NCBI GenBank assembly: GCA_963726755.1 | Contig: CAVSDB010000001.1 | Span: forward strand, 1,364,001 to 1,428,000 | Length of the DNA stretch: 64,000 nucleotides | Origin: DATKIY01 sp963726755 | Lineage (GTDB): Bacteria > Actinomycetota > Actinomycetes > JAHEKZ01 | Direction of reading: 5' to 3' | Shown here: positions 17,026 to 26,281 of the stretch, one piece after another | Layout: the number at the start of each line of letters is the position of its first letter | Numbering within the stretch: position 1 is the first letter of the stretch | The notes under the pieces: generated by a model | The model's database searches: none | Told to the model about the DNA's origin: nothing | Seen by the model: only the letters and a program-made list of their open reading frames with translations | Position numbers and translations under genes: made by a program

Positions 17026-18323
17026 TGAACACCATGAGCCAGACCCCGCATCCCACCCCGCCGCGCCCGACACCACCGAGTGGCCCGGCGGTGCCATCGA
17101 CACAGTCGTGGGGTCGGGTTGACGACCAGGGGGCAGTCTTCGTTCGTACTGCGGACGGCGAATGAAGGTTGGCGAATGGCTCGCCGGCGATCCAGCGGCA
17201 GGACTGGCGTACTACCAGCGTCGCTACGCCGCACTCGCGGTCGATGTCGACCTCCTTGAGCATCGACTCACCGACGCAGGATTGGCGCCTGACGACGCCA
17301 TGGTCAAAATCGGGAAGATCCGCTCGCAGGTCGACGAACCCCACTGCGTCGGCGATCTACAAGCACTGCGGACGCGGCTGGACGCCTTGGTCGTCATTGT
17401 CGATCAACGTCGGGCCGATCTCGACGCCGAGAGGGTAGCCAGTCGAGAGCGGGCGAAAGCGTCGCGATACGCCCTCGTCGATGAGGCCGAAAAGCTTGGC
17501 TGATTCGACGCAGTGGAAGTCCGGCGGCGAACGCTTCCGCGCGATCGTCGAGGAGTGGAAGCACCTCCCCCACGTCGAGCGATCAGTTGAGCAAGACCTG
17601 TGGAAGCGACTGAGCCACAGTCGCGGAATCTTTGAGAAGCGTCGCCGGGCATGGTTCGCCGAGCGCGACAGCAAACGTCACGAGGCCGAAGCCAGTAAAG
17701 AAAAGCTCATCAAAGAGGCTGAGGCATTGGCCGACAGCAAAGACTGGGGTCCGACGACAACCGCCTTCCGCTCTCTGATGACCAAGTGGAAAGCCGCCGG
17801 TCATGCCCCCCGAGGCGTCGATGACGAGTTGTGGACTCGGTTCAAAGCCGCACAAGACAAGTTCTTCGCAGCGCGCACGGAGGCGTTCACCGAACGCGAC
17901 GCTCACCTCGATGAGAACCTCAAAGCCAAACAGGCACTGCTAACCGAAGCCGAGGCGTTGCTTCCGGTCACTGACCCCAAAGCTGCTCGTTCATCGCTAC
18001 GGACGATTCAAGATAAGTGGGCTGCGATCGGACACGTCCCGCGCAACGACCGCGATCGGATCGAAAAGCGACTGCAAAAGGTTGAGCAGGAAGTCCGCAA
18101 CTTCGAGGAGAGCCGCTGGCGTCGCAGCAACCCCGAAGCGCGAGCACGAGCTACTGCAACGGTCGAACAGCTGACCAAATCGATCGCCAAACTGGAAAAG
18201 GAACTGGCGGCCGCCGAACAATCCGGCAACCGCGACGCAGCTACGAAAGCACGCGAGGCCATCACGGCCCGGCAGGAGTGGCTGGCGCAGGCTCAGCAGT
18301 CGCTAGAAGAGTTCAGCGTCTGA
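17025..18323 (+). CDS. DUF349 domain protein (two compensating frameshifts)
   Basis: The frame opens at the ATG at 17025 (MNTMSQTPHPTPP; the ATG at 17034 is an alternative) with a Pro-rich leader ending WGRVDDQGAVFVRTADGE. A lost base near 17165 moves the signal to KVGEWLAGDPAAGLAYYQRR, and an extra T near 17497 (CTTGGCT for CTGGCT) moves it to LADSTQWKSGGERFRAIVEE. The rest is a series of DUF349 three-helix repeats (WKSGG, WKAAGHAPRG, WAAIGHVPRN), highly charged and coiled-coil-like. Corrected length is ~432 residues. The function is unknown; actinobacterial copies often sit beside relA, as here, where the two genes converge with 3 bp between stops. Confidence 0.88.
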
Positions 18324-18326
18324 GGA

Positions 18327-20612
18327 TTAGCCGTTTGTGATGCGGTAGACGTCGAAGACTCCCTCGACGTTGCGAACCGCAGAAAGTACGTGCCCGAGGT
18401 GACGCGTGTCGCCCATCTCGAAGGTAAAGCGCGAAACTGCAACCCGATCCCGCGTTGTCGTCACCGACGCATTGAGGATGTTGACGTGCTGATCGGACAG
18501 GACCCGAGTCACGTCCGATAGCAGCCGGGCGCGGTCAAGCGCCTCAACCTGGATCGACACCAAGAAGACACTGGACGCTGTTGGCGCCCACTCGACGTCA
18601 ACGAAACGATCGGGCTCCATGGTCTTGACGTTCGTGCAGTCTGCACGGTGCACCGATACTCCGCTCCCCCGCGTGACGAACCCAACGACCTCGTCGCGAG
18701 GCACCGGCGTGCAACAACGAGCCAACTTAACCCAAACGTCGTCGACTCCCTTGACTGTTACGCCAGGGTCGCCGTGCGTACGTACCCGCGCCGGCCGGGT
18801 CGCCGTGGTCGCTTCAGCCAGATCCTCGGTCGCGCCTTCTTCTCCGCCAAGTGAGTCGACGATGCGCCGGACAACGGTGTGCGCGCTGACATGGCCCTCG
18901 CCTACAGCTCCGTACAACGCGGTGATGTCCTTAAGGCGGAGGTCTGAGGCGACCGACATGAGCACCGGCCCGCTCATCACACGCTGGATCGGCAACCCCT
19001 GCTTGCGCATGGCGCGCGCGATGCGGTCTTTGCCAATCTCAACGGCACCCTCACGACGTTCCTTGGAGAACCAGGCACGAATCTTGTTGCGCGCCCTCGC
19101 GGACTTGACGAAGTTGATCCAGTCCTGACTCGGACCTGCGCCTTCGGCCTTACTGGTGATGACCTCGATGACGTCACCGTTCTCGAGCAACGAGTCCAGC
19201 GGCACCAATCGGCCGTTGACGCGCGCGCCGACGGTCCGGTGACCAACTTCGGTGTGAACGGCATAAGCGAAGTCGACGGGAGTGGCGCCGGCGGTCAGCG
19301 CAATTACGTCGCCTTTGGGTGTGAAGACGAAGACTTCGGCGGCATTGATCTCAAAGCGCAGCGAGTCGAGGAACTCACCTGGATCTGACGTCTCTTGCTG
19401 CCAGTCGAGGAGTTGACGAAGCCACGTCATGTCGTCCTCGCCCGACGAACTCGAGCCATCTTCCTTGTACTTCCAGTGCGCGGCTACGCCGTACTCCGCT
19501 CGACGGTGCATGGCGTGAGTGCGGATCTGCATCTCGACGGGTTTGCCCTCGGGACCGATCACGGTGGTGTGTAGCGACTGGTAGAGGTTGAACTTGGGCA
19601 TCGCGATGTAATCCTTGAACCGCCCTGGCACCGGGTTCCACCGCGAGTGGATGATGCCGAGTGCGGCGTAGCAGTCGCGGACCGAGTCGACCAGAATGCG
19701 GATCCCGACAAGGTCGTAGATGTCGGTGAAGTCACGACCGCGGACGATCATCTTTTGGTAGACGCTGTAGTAGTGCTTCGGTCGACCTGTGACGACGCCA
19801 TCGATGCGTGACTGGTGCAGCGACTCGCTGACTTGTGCTGACACGTCTTGCAAGTACTGCTCGCGGCTCGGTGCACGACGCTCGACCAAGTCGACGATCT
19901 CGTCGTACATCTTCGGGTAAAGCGTGCCGAACGACAGATCCTCAAGTTCCCACTTGATGGCGTTCATACCGAGTCGGTGCGCCAGAGGTGCGTAGATCTC
20001 TAACGTTTCTCGCGCCTTTGACTGTTGCTTTTCTTCGGGCAGAAAGCTCAGAGTGCGCATGTTGTGCAGCCGGTCACACAACTTGATGACCAGTACCCGA
20101 ATGTCGCGGGCCATCGCGACGACCATCTTGCGCGTGGTTTCGGCTTGCGCCGCCTGCCCGTACTTGACCTTGTCGAGTTTGGTAACGCCGTCGACGAGCA
20201 GCGCGATCTCATCGCCGAAGTCTGCCGTCAGTTCTTGCAGGCTGTAGTCGGTGTCTTCGACCGTGTCGTGCAACAACGCCGCACACAACGTCGCGGCCGT
20301 CATTCCCAATTCGGCGAGGATCTGCGCCACTGCCAGGGGATGAGTGATGTACGGATCCCCGCTGCGTCGCAACTGTCCCCGATGGGCCTCTTCGGCGACC
20401 TCATAGGCGTGTTCGATCTGCCGCAGATCAGTCTTGGGATGCGAGGACTTGACGATTCGAAACAGCGGCTCGAGTTCGGGATAACTCGATCGGTGCGCTC
20501 CGCTCAGTCGCGCGAAGGCGGCGCGCATTCGAGTCGGCGGCTCAGGCGTGCTCGGTGGACGTGGCGTCGTGCGGTCAGGCTTGACCGCTCCGATGGCACC
20601 ATCGTCGGGCAC
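18327..20612 (-). CDS. relA: Bifunctional (p)ppGpp synthetase/hydrolase Rel
   Basis: A 761-residue long RSH enzyme that makes and degrades (p)ppGpp in response to uncharged tRNA. The HD hydrolase domain has HRGQLRRSGDPYITHPLAVA and the intact ALLHDTVEDTDY and KLCDRLHNMRTL motifs, so hydrolysis should work. The synthetase domain has GRPKHYYSVYQKM and PKFNLYQSLHTTVIGPEG. TGS (VFVFTPKGDVIALTAGATPV), zinc-finger and C-terminal ACT domains follow. A CAGGAG site precedes the ATG. secF lies 75 bp upstream, and the apt gene usually found between secF and relA in actinobacteria is absent. Confidence 0.96.
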   Translation of the reverse strand: MPDDGAIGAVKPDRTTPRPPSTPEPPTRMRAAFARLSGAHRSSYPELEPLFRIVKSSHPKTDLRQIEHAYEVAEEAHRGQLRRSGDPYITHPLAVAQILAELGMTAATLCAALLHDTVEDTDYSLQELTADFGDEIALLVDGVTKLDKVKYGQAAQAETTRKMVVAMARDIRVLVIKLCDRLHNMRTLSFLPEEKQQSKARETLEIYAPLAHRLGMNAIKWELEDLSFGTLYPKMYDEIVDLVERRAPSREQYLQDVSAQVSESLHQSRIDGVVTGRPKHYYSVYQKMIVRGRDFTDIYDLVGIRILVDSVRDCYAALGIIHSRWNPVPGRFKDYIAMPKFNLYQSLHTTVIGPEGKPVEMQIRTHAMHRRAEYGVAAHWKYKEDGSSSSGEDDMTWLRQLLDWQQETSDPGEFLDSLRFEINAAEVFVFTPKGDVIALTAGATPVDFAYAVHTEVGHRTVGARVNGRLVPLDSLLENGDVIEVITSKAEGAGPSQDWINFVKSARARNKIRAWFSKERREGAVEIGKDRIARAMRKQGLPIQRVMSGPVLMSVASDLRLKDITALYGAVGEGHVSAHTVVRRIVDSLGGEEGATEDLAEATTATRPARVRTHGDPGVTVKGVDDVWVKLARCCTPVPRDEVVGFVTRGSGVSVHRADCTNVKTMEPDRFVDVEWAPTASSVFLVSIQVEALDRARLLSDVTRVLSDQHVNILNASVTTTRDRVAVSRFTFEMGDTRHLGHVLSAVRNVEGVFDVYRITNG

Positions 20613-20687
20613 ATTGGCTCCTGAAGGACGCAGACATTCCCCCGGTCCATCGACCGCGAGACAGTTCCAGTCTACGCAATCGGGTGT

Positions 20688-21815
20688 CTAACGCCGTTTA
20701 CGCTTCTTGTTGCGCTTTGGCTGGTTGCGTGGACCTGCCTTCGCGGGTGCCCCAGAAGCAACTGTCACCGCCTCGTCGGTTTCGTCAGGCGCAGCCACAA
20801 CCGGTGCCTTGGTTCCGGTGGGTGCGCTCTCCCCACGACTCTCGCGTCGGGCGGCCACCCGCTTGGACAGCGCCTGCATCGCTGGCTCCCGCTCCTTCAA
20901 CTGAGCGACGACCGGAGTCGCGACGAAGATCGACGAGTAGGTGCCAACAGCGATACCGACGAAGAGCGCCAACGCCAGGTCCTTGAGCGTCCCTGCCCCC
21001 AGGATGTACGCCCCAACGAACAGCAGCGCCGCCACCGGGAGCAGTCCCACGATCGAGGTGTTGATCGACCTGACAAGAGTCTGGTTGATCGCGAGGTTGG
21101 CGGCCTCGCTGTAGGTCATGCGACTGCCGCCAGCCAATCCCTTGGTGTTCTCTTTCACCTTGTCGAACACCACGACGGTGTCGTACAGCGAATATCCCAA
21201 GATCGTGAGCACACCGATCACGGTCGCGGGTGTGACCTCGAAGCCGACCAGCGCGTAGACACCCACCGTGATGATGACGTCGTGCGCCAAGGCGATCAGC
21301 GCGGCGATAGCCATCCGCCATTCAAAGATGATCGACAAGTACACAACAACCGCGACCAGGAAGACGATCAGCCCGGTCAATGCCTTCTTGGTGATCTGTT
21401 CGCCCCATGTCGGGCCGATGATCTGATTAGAAACGTCAGTCTCTGATACGCCACAGGCCTTCGCGAGCGCGTTCGAAACCTCGGTGGTCTGTTTGGGGTC
21501 AAGCGCCTCAGTCTGGATCCGCAACCCTCGGCCACTTGAACTGTTGACCTCGGTGACTGTCGGCTCGACCGGGGACTGCAGCACTGCGGACGTCGCGTCA
21601 CGCGCCGTCTCGATGGAACAGGTTTCGCTCGGGACGGCGAAGATCGAGCCACCGTCGAACTCCACACCGAACTTCAGCCCGTTGACCGCCAAGGCACCAA
21701 TCGAGACGAACAACAAGACCGCCGAGACGATGTACCAAAGGCGCCGGCGACCGACAAAGTCAAACGAGACGTCTCCGCGATAAAGACCAGCGGCCATCTC
21801 GGGGATGCGCGCCAT
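20688..21815 (-). CDS. secF: Protein translocase subunit SecF
   Basis: A 375-residue, six-helix RND-type subunit that, with SecD, uses the proton gradient to help preproteins leave the Sec channel. The D1 motif KFGVEFDGGSIFAVP follows TM1. The transmembrane core has AIAALIALAHDVIITVGVYA and TPATVIGVLTILGYSLYDTV, then DKVKENTKG and NQTLVRSINTSIVGLLPV. The C-terminal ~50 residues are Ala-rich and end in a basic run (KRNKKRKRR) expected to be cytoplasmic. AAAGGAGG lies just upstream of the ATG, inside the end of secD. Confidence 0.96.
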   Translation of the reverse strand: MARIPEMAAGLYRGDVSFDFVGRRRLWYIVSAVLLFVSIGALAVNGLKFGVEFDGGSIFAVPSETCSIETARDATSAVLQSPVEPTVTEVNSSSGRGLRIQTEALDPKQTTEVSNALAKACGVSETDVSNQIIGPTWGEQITKKALTGLIVFLVAVVVYLSIIFEWRMAIAALIALAHDVIITVGVYALVGFEVTPATVIGVLTILGYSLYDTVVVFDKVKENTKGLAGGSRMTYSEAANLAINQTLVRSINTSIVGLLPVAALLFVGAYILGAGTLKDLALALFVGIAVGTYSSIFVATPVVAQLKEREPAMQALSKRVAARRESRGESAPTGTKAPVVAAPDETDEAVTVASGAPAKAGPRNQPKRNKKRKRR

Positions 21816-21816
21816 G

Positions 21817-23579
21817 TCATGCCTCCTTTGCCGAGGCGCGACGTCTGCTCGCGACGGTTGTCTGTTCGGTGCGTGGTCGCGCTCCGAGCCGTTCAGGCGA
21901 CAACCCCGACCAGGGGCTTCCGCTGTTGAAGAACTTGGTGCGCGACAGCAGGCTGATCACCGGCTTGGTGAAGAAGAACACCACTACCAAGTCGATCGCG
22001 GTCGTCAATCCCAAAGTGAACGCGAAGCCTCGGACGCTACCCACCGACAAGAAGTACAAGACGGCAGATGCGATCAGCGAGATGGCGTCCGCGGTGACGA
22101 TCGTTCGCCTGGCTCGTACCCAGCCAGACTCCAAGGCCACGCGCAGCGTTCTTCCCTCGCGCACTTCGTCACGGATTCGCTCGAAGTAGACGATGAAGGA
22201 GTCGGCCGTAATACCGATCGCGACAATCAAACCGGCGACACCGGCGAGCGTCAGCGTGAATCCCATCGTCTGACCGAGCAGGATTACCGTGCCGTAGACC
22301 AATGCACCGGCGACCACCAGGCTGAGGATCGCGACGAAGGCCAGCGCGCGATAGTAGACCAGCAGGTAGATCACCACGAGGATCAGCCCCAATGCGCCGG
22401 CGATTAGGCCAGCTTGAAGTTGATCGGCCCCCAGCGTCGGCGAGATGGTTTGCCGTTCGACGATGGTGAAGTTCAGTGGCAGTGCACCGAACTTCAAGAC
22501 GTTGGCTAGGTCAGTGGCCTGCTGCTGCGTAAACGACCCGGTAATTTGCGCTTGCCCACCGAGGATTGGTCCGTTGTTCAGACCGGGCGCCGAGACCACC
22601 AACCCGTCCAGCACGATGGCGAATCGGTTCAGTGGATCCTGCAGACTCGCCAGCCTGGTGGTGGTGTCCGCGAACGCCTTTGTTCCGTCGGCGTCAAAGT
22701 TGAGGTTAACTGCCCAGCTCGCGCCGTTCTGCGGAATGCCCGCAGTGGCGCTGTCGATGTTCGCGCCATCAACCTCGACCGGAGCCAGCAGGTACTTCTC
22801 GGCGCCATCGTCGCTGCACGCGATCGCCGGTTCGGTCTTCTTGAACGTCTGTCCGATGTTCTTCTGCTTGGGATCAGAACAGTCGAGTTGAGCGAACTGC
22901 TGCTGCAGCGCTGGGCTGACGTCGGACGGTGAAGTCGGCGTCGTCGTCGGTGCAGTGGACGTCGCGGTAGGTGTCGGGGTTGCCGAAGGAGTTGGCGTCT
23001 GCGAGCCACCCTGACCGTTGCCACCCTGGCCATTGCCACTCGTTGCACTGACTCGAGGCAGCACACCACCGTTGTTCTGACCGTTGCCGATTCTGCTCAT
23101 GAACCGTTGCCCCCGCCGTTGCCTTGCCCACCGTTGTTGCCGGTCTTCGATGGAGTAGGTGACGGGCTCGGAGTGGGAGTCGCGGTTCCTGGCGCTGCGG
23201 CGAGGACCGGTCGGAACGTCAGGCTGGCGGTCTGGCCAAGTTGTGAAACCAACTCGTCCTGTCCGACATCTGGTACCGAAACCACGATCACGGCCTGCGA
23301 TCCGCTGCCCTGAGAAGTGACGGACGCTTCGGCCACACCACTGCCGTTCACGCGCTGCTCGATGATCGAGACGGCCTGGTTGATCGCCTCAGTAGTGATC
23401 TGGCCTTCTTCGCCGGGAGCCGGACTGGGCTGCAAGGTGACCGTGGTGCCGCCCTTGAGGTCCAGGCCGAGTTTCGGCGTGGTGTTGCCAGTGATCACGA
23501 TCCACGCGCCAAGCGCCACCATGACGATCAACAGCACCAGTAACGACCTGCCGGGTCGTCCTGAAGTCGATGAAGCCAC
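21817..23579 (-). CDS. secD: Protein translocase subunit SecD (split by frameshift in linker)
   Basis: The N-terminal frame (from 23579) has TM1, the D1 motif PKLGLDLKGGTTVTL and a P1 region, then a Pro/Thr/Ser and Gly/Asn-rich linker ending in a stop at 23097. A second frame opens at an ATG overlapping that stop (23100) and continues through VSPALQQQFAQLDC, VLDGLVVSAPGLNNGP, ANVLKFGALPLNFTIVERQ and five TM helices with GVAGLIVAIGITADSFIVYF. Linker composition is the same on both sides, so I infer a single-base error rather than a natural two-gene SecD, although the 4-bp overlap would also permit translation as two chains. Corrected length is ~587 residues, normal for actinobacteria. Confidence 0.92.
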
Positions 23580-23680
23580 TCGTTGTCCCTTCGATGAACA
23601 GTGCTGGCAGGCGCTCGGCTGCGGTCACTGGATGCCGCAGGCAGTATCCCCGACGCAGGTCCAGGTTCAGACCACCAGGG

Positions 23681-23986
23681 TCAGGTGTCGCTGGTCGATT
23701 CGCCGGCCGAGTCAGCCGGTGGGGGGTCGTCCGCCAGTACCTGTCCGATCGCTCGTCGAGCGAATCGCACGACAACACCGTCGCTGACCTGCAGTTCAAC
23801 CGTGTCGCCCTCGACTCCGACCACAGTCCCGAACAGGCCGCTGGTGGTGATCACCCGCTGCCCTGGTTGCAGCGAATCGACCACCTGCTGGGTGCGCCGG
23901 TTTCGCGCTTGGGCCGGCCGAAGCACCAGGAAGTACAGCGCTATGAACGGCACGAGCAAAACGAAGATCAACACTCCGTTGTCCAC
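23681..23986 (-). CDS. yajC: Preprotein translocase subunit YajC
   Basis: A 101-residue accessory subunit of SecDF. One N-terminal transmembrane helix (DNGVLIFVLLVPFIALYFLVL), then the family motif RPAQARNRRTQQ and the small beta domain LQPGQRVITTSGLFGTVVG and VVRFARRAIGQVL, and an acidic tail. It lies between ruvB (23 bp) and secD (101 bp) in the conserved ruvCAB-yajC-secDF order. Confidence 0.94.
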   Translation of the reverse strand: MDNGVLIFVLLVPFIALYFLVLRPAQARNRRTQQVVDSLQPGQRVITTSGLFGTVVGVEGDTVELQVSDGVVVRFARRAIGQVLADDPPPADSAGESTSDT

Positions 23987-24009
23987 GTCTACTCCGTTCC
24001 GCCGTTCGC

Positions 24010-25056
24010 CTACTCAGTTGAGTCGGGGTCGAACAGCGTACCTGGCATACCGGGGACGGCCGGTGGCGTGAGACCAAGGTGAGCCCAGGCGGCCGGGGTG
24101 GCCACCCTTCCCCGCGGGGTTCGCGCTAAGAGTCCACGGCGAACCAGAAACGGTTCGGCAACTTCCTCGACGGTCTCGCGCTCTTCACCCACCGAGACCG
24201 CAAGGGTGCTTACACCAACCGGGCCACCACCGAACCGTCGAACCAGTGCTTCGAGTACCCCCCGGTCAAGGCGGTCCAACCCGATCGCGTCGACCTCGTA
24301 TACCTCAAGGGCTGCGCAGGCCGTTTCGTAGTCGACCGCACCGGTGCCACGCACCTCGGCGAAGTCCCGCACTCGACGCAACAACCGGTTGGCCACTCGC
24401 GGTGTACCGCGCGACCGCCCGGCAATCTCGGTCGCCCCCTCAGGACGCAGATCGACCCCGAGCAACGCAGCCGACCGAGTGAGCACCTGCTCGAGTTCGT
24501 CGGGTTCGTAGAAGTCGAGGTGGCCAGTAAAACCGAACCGGTCACGCAACGGTCCTGGTAGTAGTCCGGCACGCGTCGTTGCTCCCACCAAGGTGAACGG
24601 TGGTAATTCCAACGGGATCGCAGCAGCGCCGGGACCTTTGCCCACCACGACGTCGACACGAAAGTCTTCCATCGCGAGGTACAGCATCTCTTCGGCTGGT
24701 CGAGCCATGCGATGGATCTCGTCGAGGAACAGCACCTCGCCTTCGACCAGCGATGACAACAAGGCCGCGAGATCACCTGCGTGCTGAATGGCCGGACCAC
24801 TGGTGATTCGAATCGGCTGCTCAAGCTCAGCAGCGATGATCATGGCCAACGTCGTCTTGCCGAGGCCAGGCGGCCCTGACATCAGAACGTGGTCGGGGGC
24901 TCCCCCGCGGGCCTTGGCAGCTTGCAATACGAGCGCGATTTGCTCGCGGACCCTTGCCTGTCCCACGAACTCGGACAGTCGCTTCGGACGCAGCGCTGCC
25001 TCGATCGCGCGGTCGTCACCGGTCTGCGTGGGGTCGAGCAGATGGTCCTCGGTCAT
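24010..25056 (-). CDS. ruvB: Holliday junction branch-migration ATPase RuvB
   Basis: A 348-residue AAA+ motor that drives branch migration with RuvA. N-terminal EAALRPKRLSEFVGQARVRE, Walker A SGPPGLGKTTLAMIIA, Walker B VLFLDEIHRM, sensor 1 TLVGATTRAGLL, and the arginine finger region GPLRDRFGFT. The C-terminal winged helix contains GRVATPAAWAHLGL. It overlaps ruvA by 4 bp. The frame is intact. Confidence 0.97.
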   Translation of the reverse strand: MTEDHLLDPTQTGDDRAIEAALRPKRLSEFVGQARVREQIALVLQAAKARGGAPDHVLMSGPPGLGKTTLAMIIAAELEQPIRITSGPAIQHAGDLAALLSSLVEGEVLFLDEIHRMARPAEEMLYLAMEDFRVDVVVGKGPGAAAIPLELPPFTLVGATTRAGLLPGPLRDRFGFTGHLDFYEPDELEQVLTRSAALLGVDLRPEGATEIAGRSRGTPRVANRLLRRVRDFAEVRGTGAVDYETACAALEVYEVDAIGLDRLDRGVLEALVRRFGGGPVGVSTLAVSVGEERETVEEVAEPFLVRRGLLARTPRGRVATPAAWAHLGLTPPAVPGMPGTLFDPDSTE

Positions 25057-25671
25057 CGCGGACCCAGCAGTCGCAACGCGGCTCGAAGCAGCGATCCGGT
25101 GTCGTCGACGTTGATCCCCGCTTCACCACGGGCGACCTCCGACGACACTTGAGACACCGCGTCGTCGGCTTCGCGCACGTTCCAACCCAACCCAATGAGT
25201 GCGGCGTGGACATCGGCCTGCCACGAACCGGTCGGGGCCGCAGCGGAGGAACCAGTCGGACCGGCAGCGATGCCGGTGAGCCGATCCTTGAGCTCTAGGA
25301 CGATGCGCTGCGCGCCCTTACGTCCGATCCCCGGCACCTTGGTCAGCGCGGCAAGATCCTCAGTGGCCACGATCGTGCGCAATGCGTCCGGCGAATGGAC
25401 CGCCAACATTTGTTGCGCCAACCTCGGACCAATGCCGCTGACGGTTTGCACGAGGTCGAACACCTGACGCTCGTCGTCATCGGCGAAGCCGTAGAGGGTC
25501 AGCGAGTCTTCGCGAACCACCAGGGACGTGGCCAGCATCGCCGCCTGCCCCACGCGCAACCCGGCGCTGGTCGTTGGGCGTGCACTGCACGGTCAGACCT
25601 ACGCCACCAACCTCGATCACCGCCGAGTCCCCGCTGACTGACGCCACTCTGCCGTGGACCGACGAGATCAC
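25053..25671 (-). CDS. ruvA: Holliday junction-binding protein RuvA (one frameshift)
   Basis: Translation starts at the GTG at 25671, overlapping the ruvC stop in GTGA. The first frame reads MISSVHGRVASVSGDSAVIE and GVGLTVQCTP (domain I, OB fold). A shift near 25565 leads to RVGQAAMLATSLVVREDSLT and LYGFADDDERQVFDLVQTVS. Domain II has two helix-hairpin-helix motifs (GIGPRLAQQML, VPGIGRKGAQRIVLEL), and domain III (QADVHAALIGLGWNVREADD) contacts RuvB. Corrected length is ~205 residues. Confidence 0.93.
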
Positions 25672-26184
25672 CGCCGAGCTCCCGCTGCTGCGGCAGCCAA
25701 TCGATCCATCGCGGCACCACGCCAGACGTGACAAATGGCCAACGCCAGCGCGTCTGCTGCGTCGGCCGGTTTCGGCACCTCCGATAACCGGAGCAGCCTG
25801 GCAACCATCGCCCCAACCTGTGCCTTGTCGGCCCTGACCGTGTCCGGTCACAGCGGCCTTGACTTCGCTCGGCGTGTGAAGCGCCACCGGCAAGCCTCGA
25901 CGGGTGGCAGCAGCGATCACCACGCCACTGACCTGCGCAACCCCCATCACCGTGCGGACGTTGTGCTGACTGAAGACTCGCTCCACGGCCACCGCGTCGG
26001 GGCGATGCTCCTCGAGCCACCGATCGACCTCGACTTCGATCGCCACCAGCCGTTCACCCAGCGGGGCATCGGTGGCAGTGCGGACGACCGAGACCGCGAC
26101 TAGCTGGAGGGAACGACCGGGAGCGCCATCCACGATGCCCAACCCACAGCGAGTCAGCCCGGGATCGATCCCGAGTACGCGCAC
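25668..26184 (-). CDS. ruvC: Holliday junction resolvase RuvC (one frameshift)
   Basis: The gene starts at the GTG at 26184 with GGAGG close upstream (MRVLGIDPGLTRCGLGIVDG, with the first catalytic Asp). The second acidic residue is in VAVERVFSQHNVRTVMGVAQ. An extra base near 25835, after AAVTGHG, shifts the frame; the corrected C-terminus reads ADKAQVGAMVARLL, then KPADAADALALAICH with the last catalytic Asp residues, and ends ARR. Corrected length is ~171 residues. It is the first gene of ruvCAB, under a putative LexA box. Confidence 0.93.
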
Positions 26185-26202
26185 GTCGCCTCCGGTCGTT
26201 TT

Positions 26203-26218
26203 CCGAACAAGTGTTCGG
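26203..26218 (-). promoter_or_regulatory. Putative LexA (SOS) box upstream of ruvC
   Basis: The palindrome CCGAACAAGTGTTCGG contains CGAAC-N4-GTTCG, the core of the actinobacterial/Gram-positive SOS box. It ends 19 bp upstream of the ruvC GTG, close enough to overlap the promoter. It implies damage-inducible expression of ruvCAB and perhaps read-through into yajC-secDF. Confidence 0.75.
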
Positions 26219-26281
26219 GTCCGACACTAACTTAGCCAAAGCGGCGGCTGTGAGACCGCCACGCCGGGCATCGACCGGCCG

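Noticed and set aside
23097..23100. secD as two natural genes with an ATGA overlap
   Set aside because: The break is in a low-complexity linker of the same composition on both sides and the area is rich in other frameshifts, so a single error is more likely. Not fully excluded.
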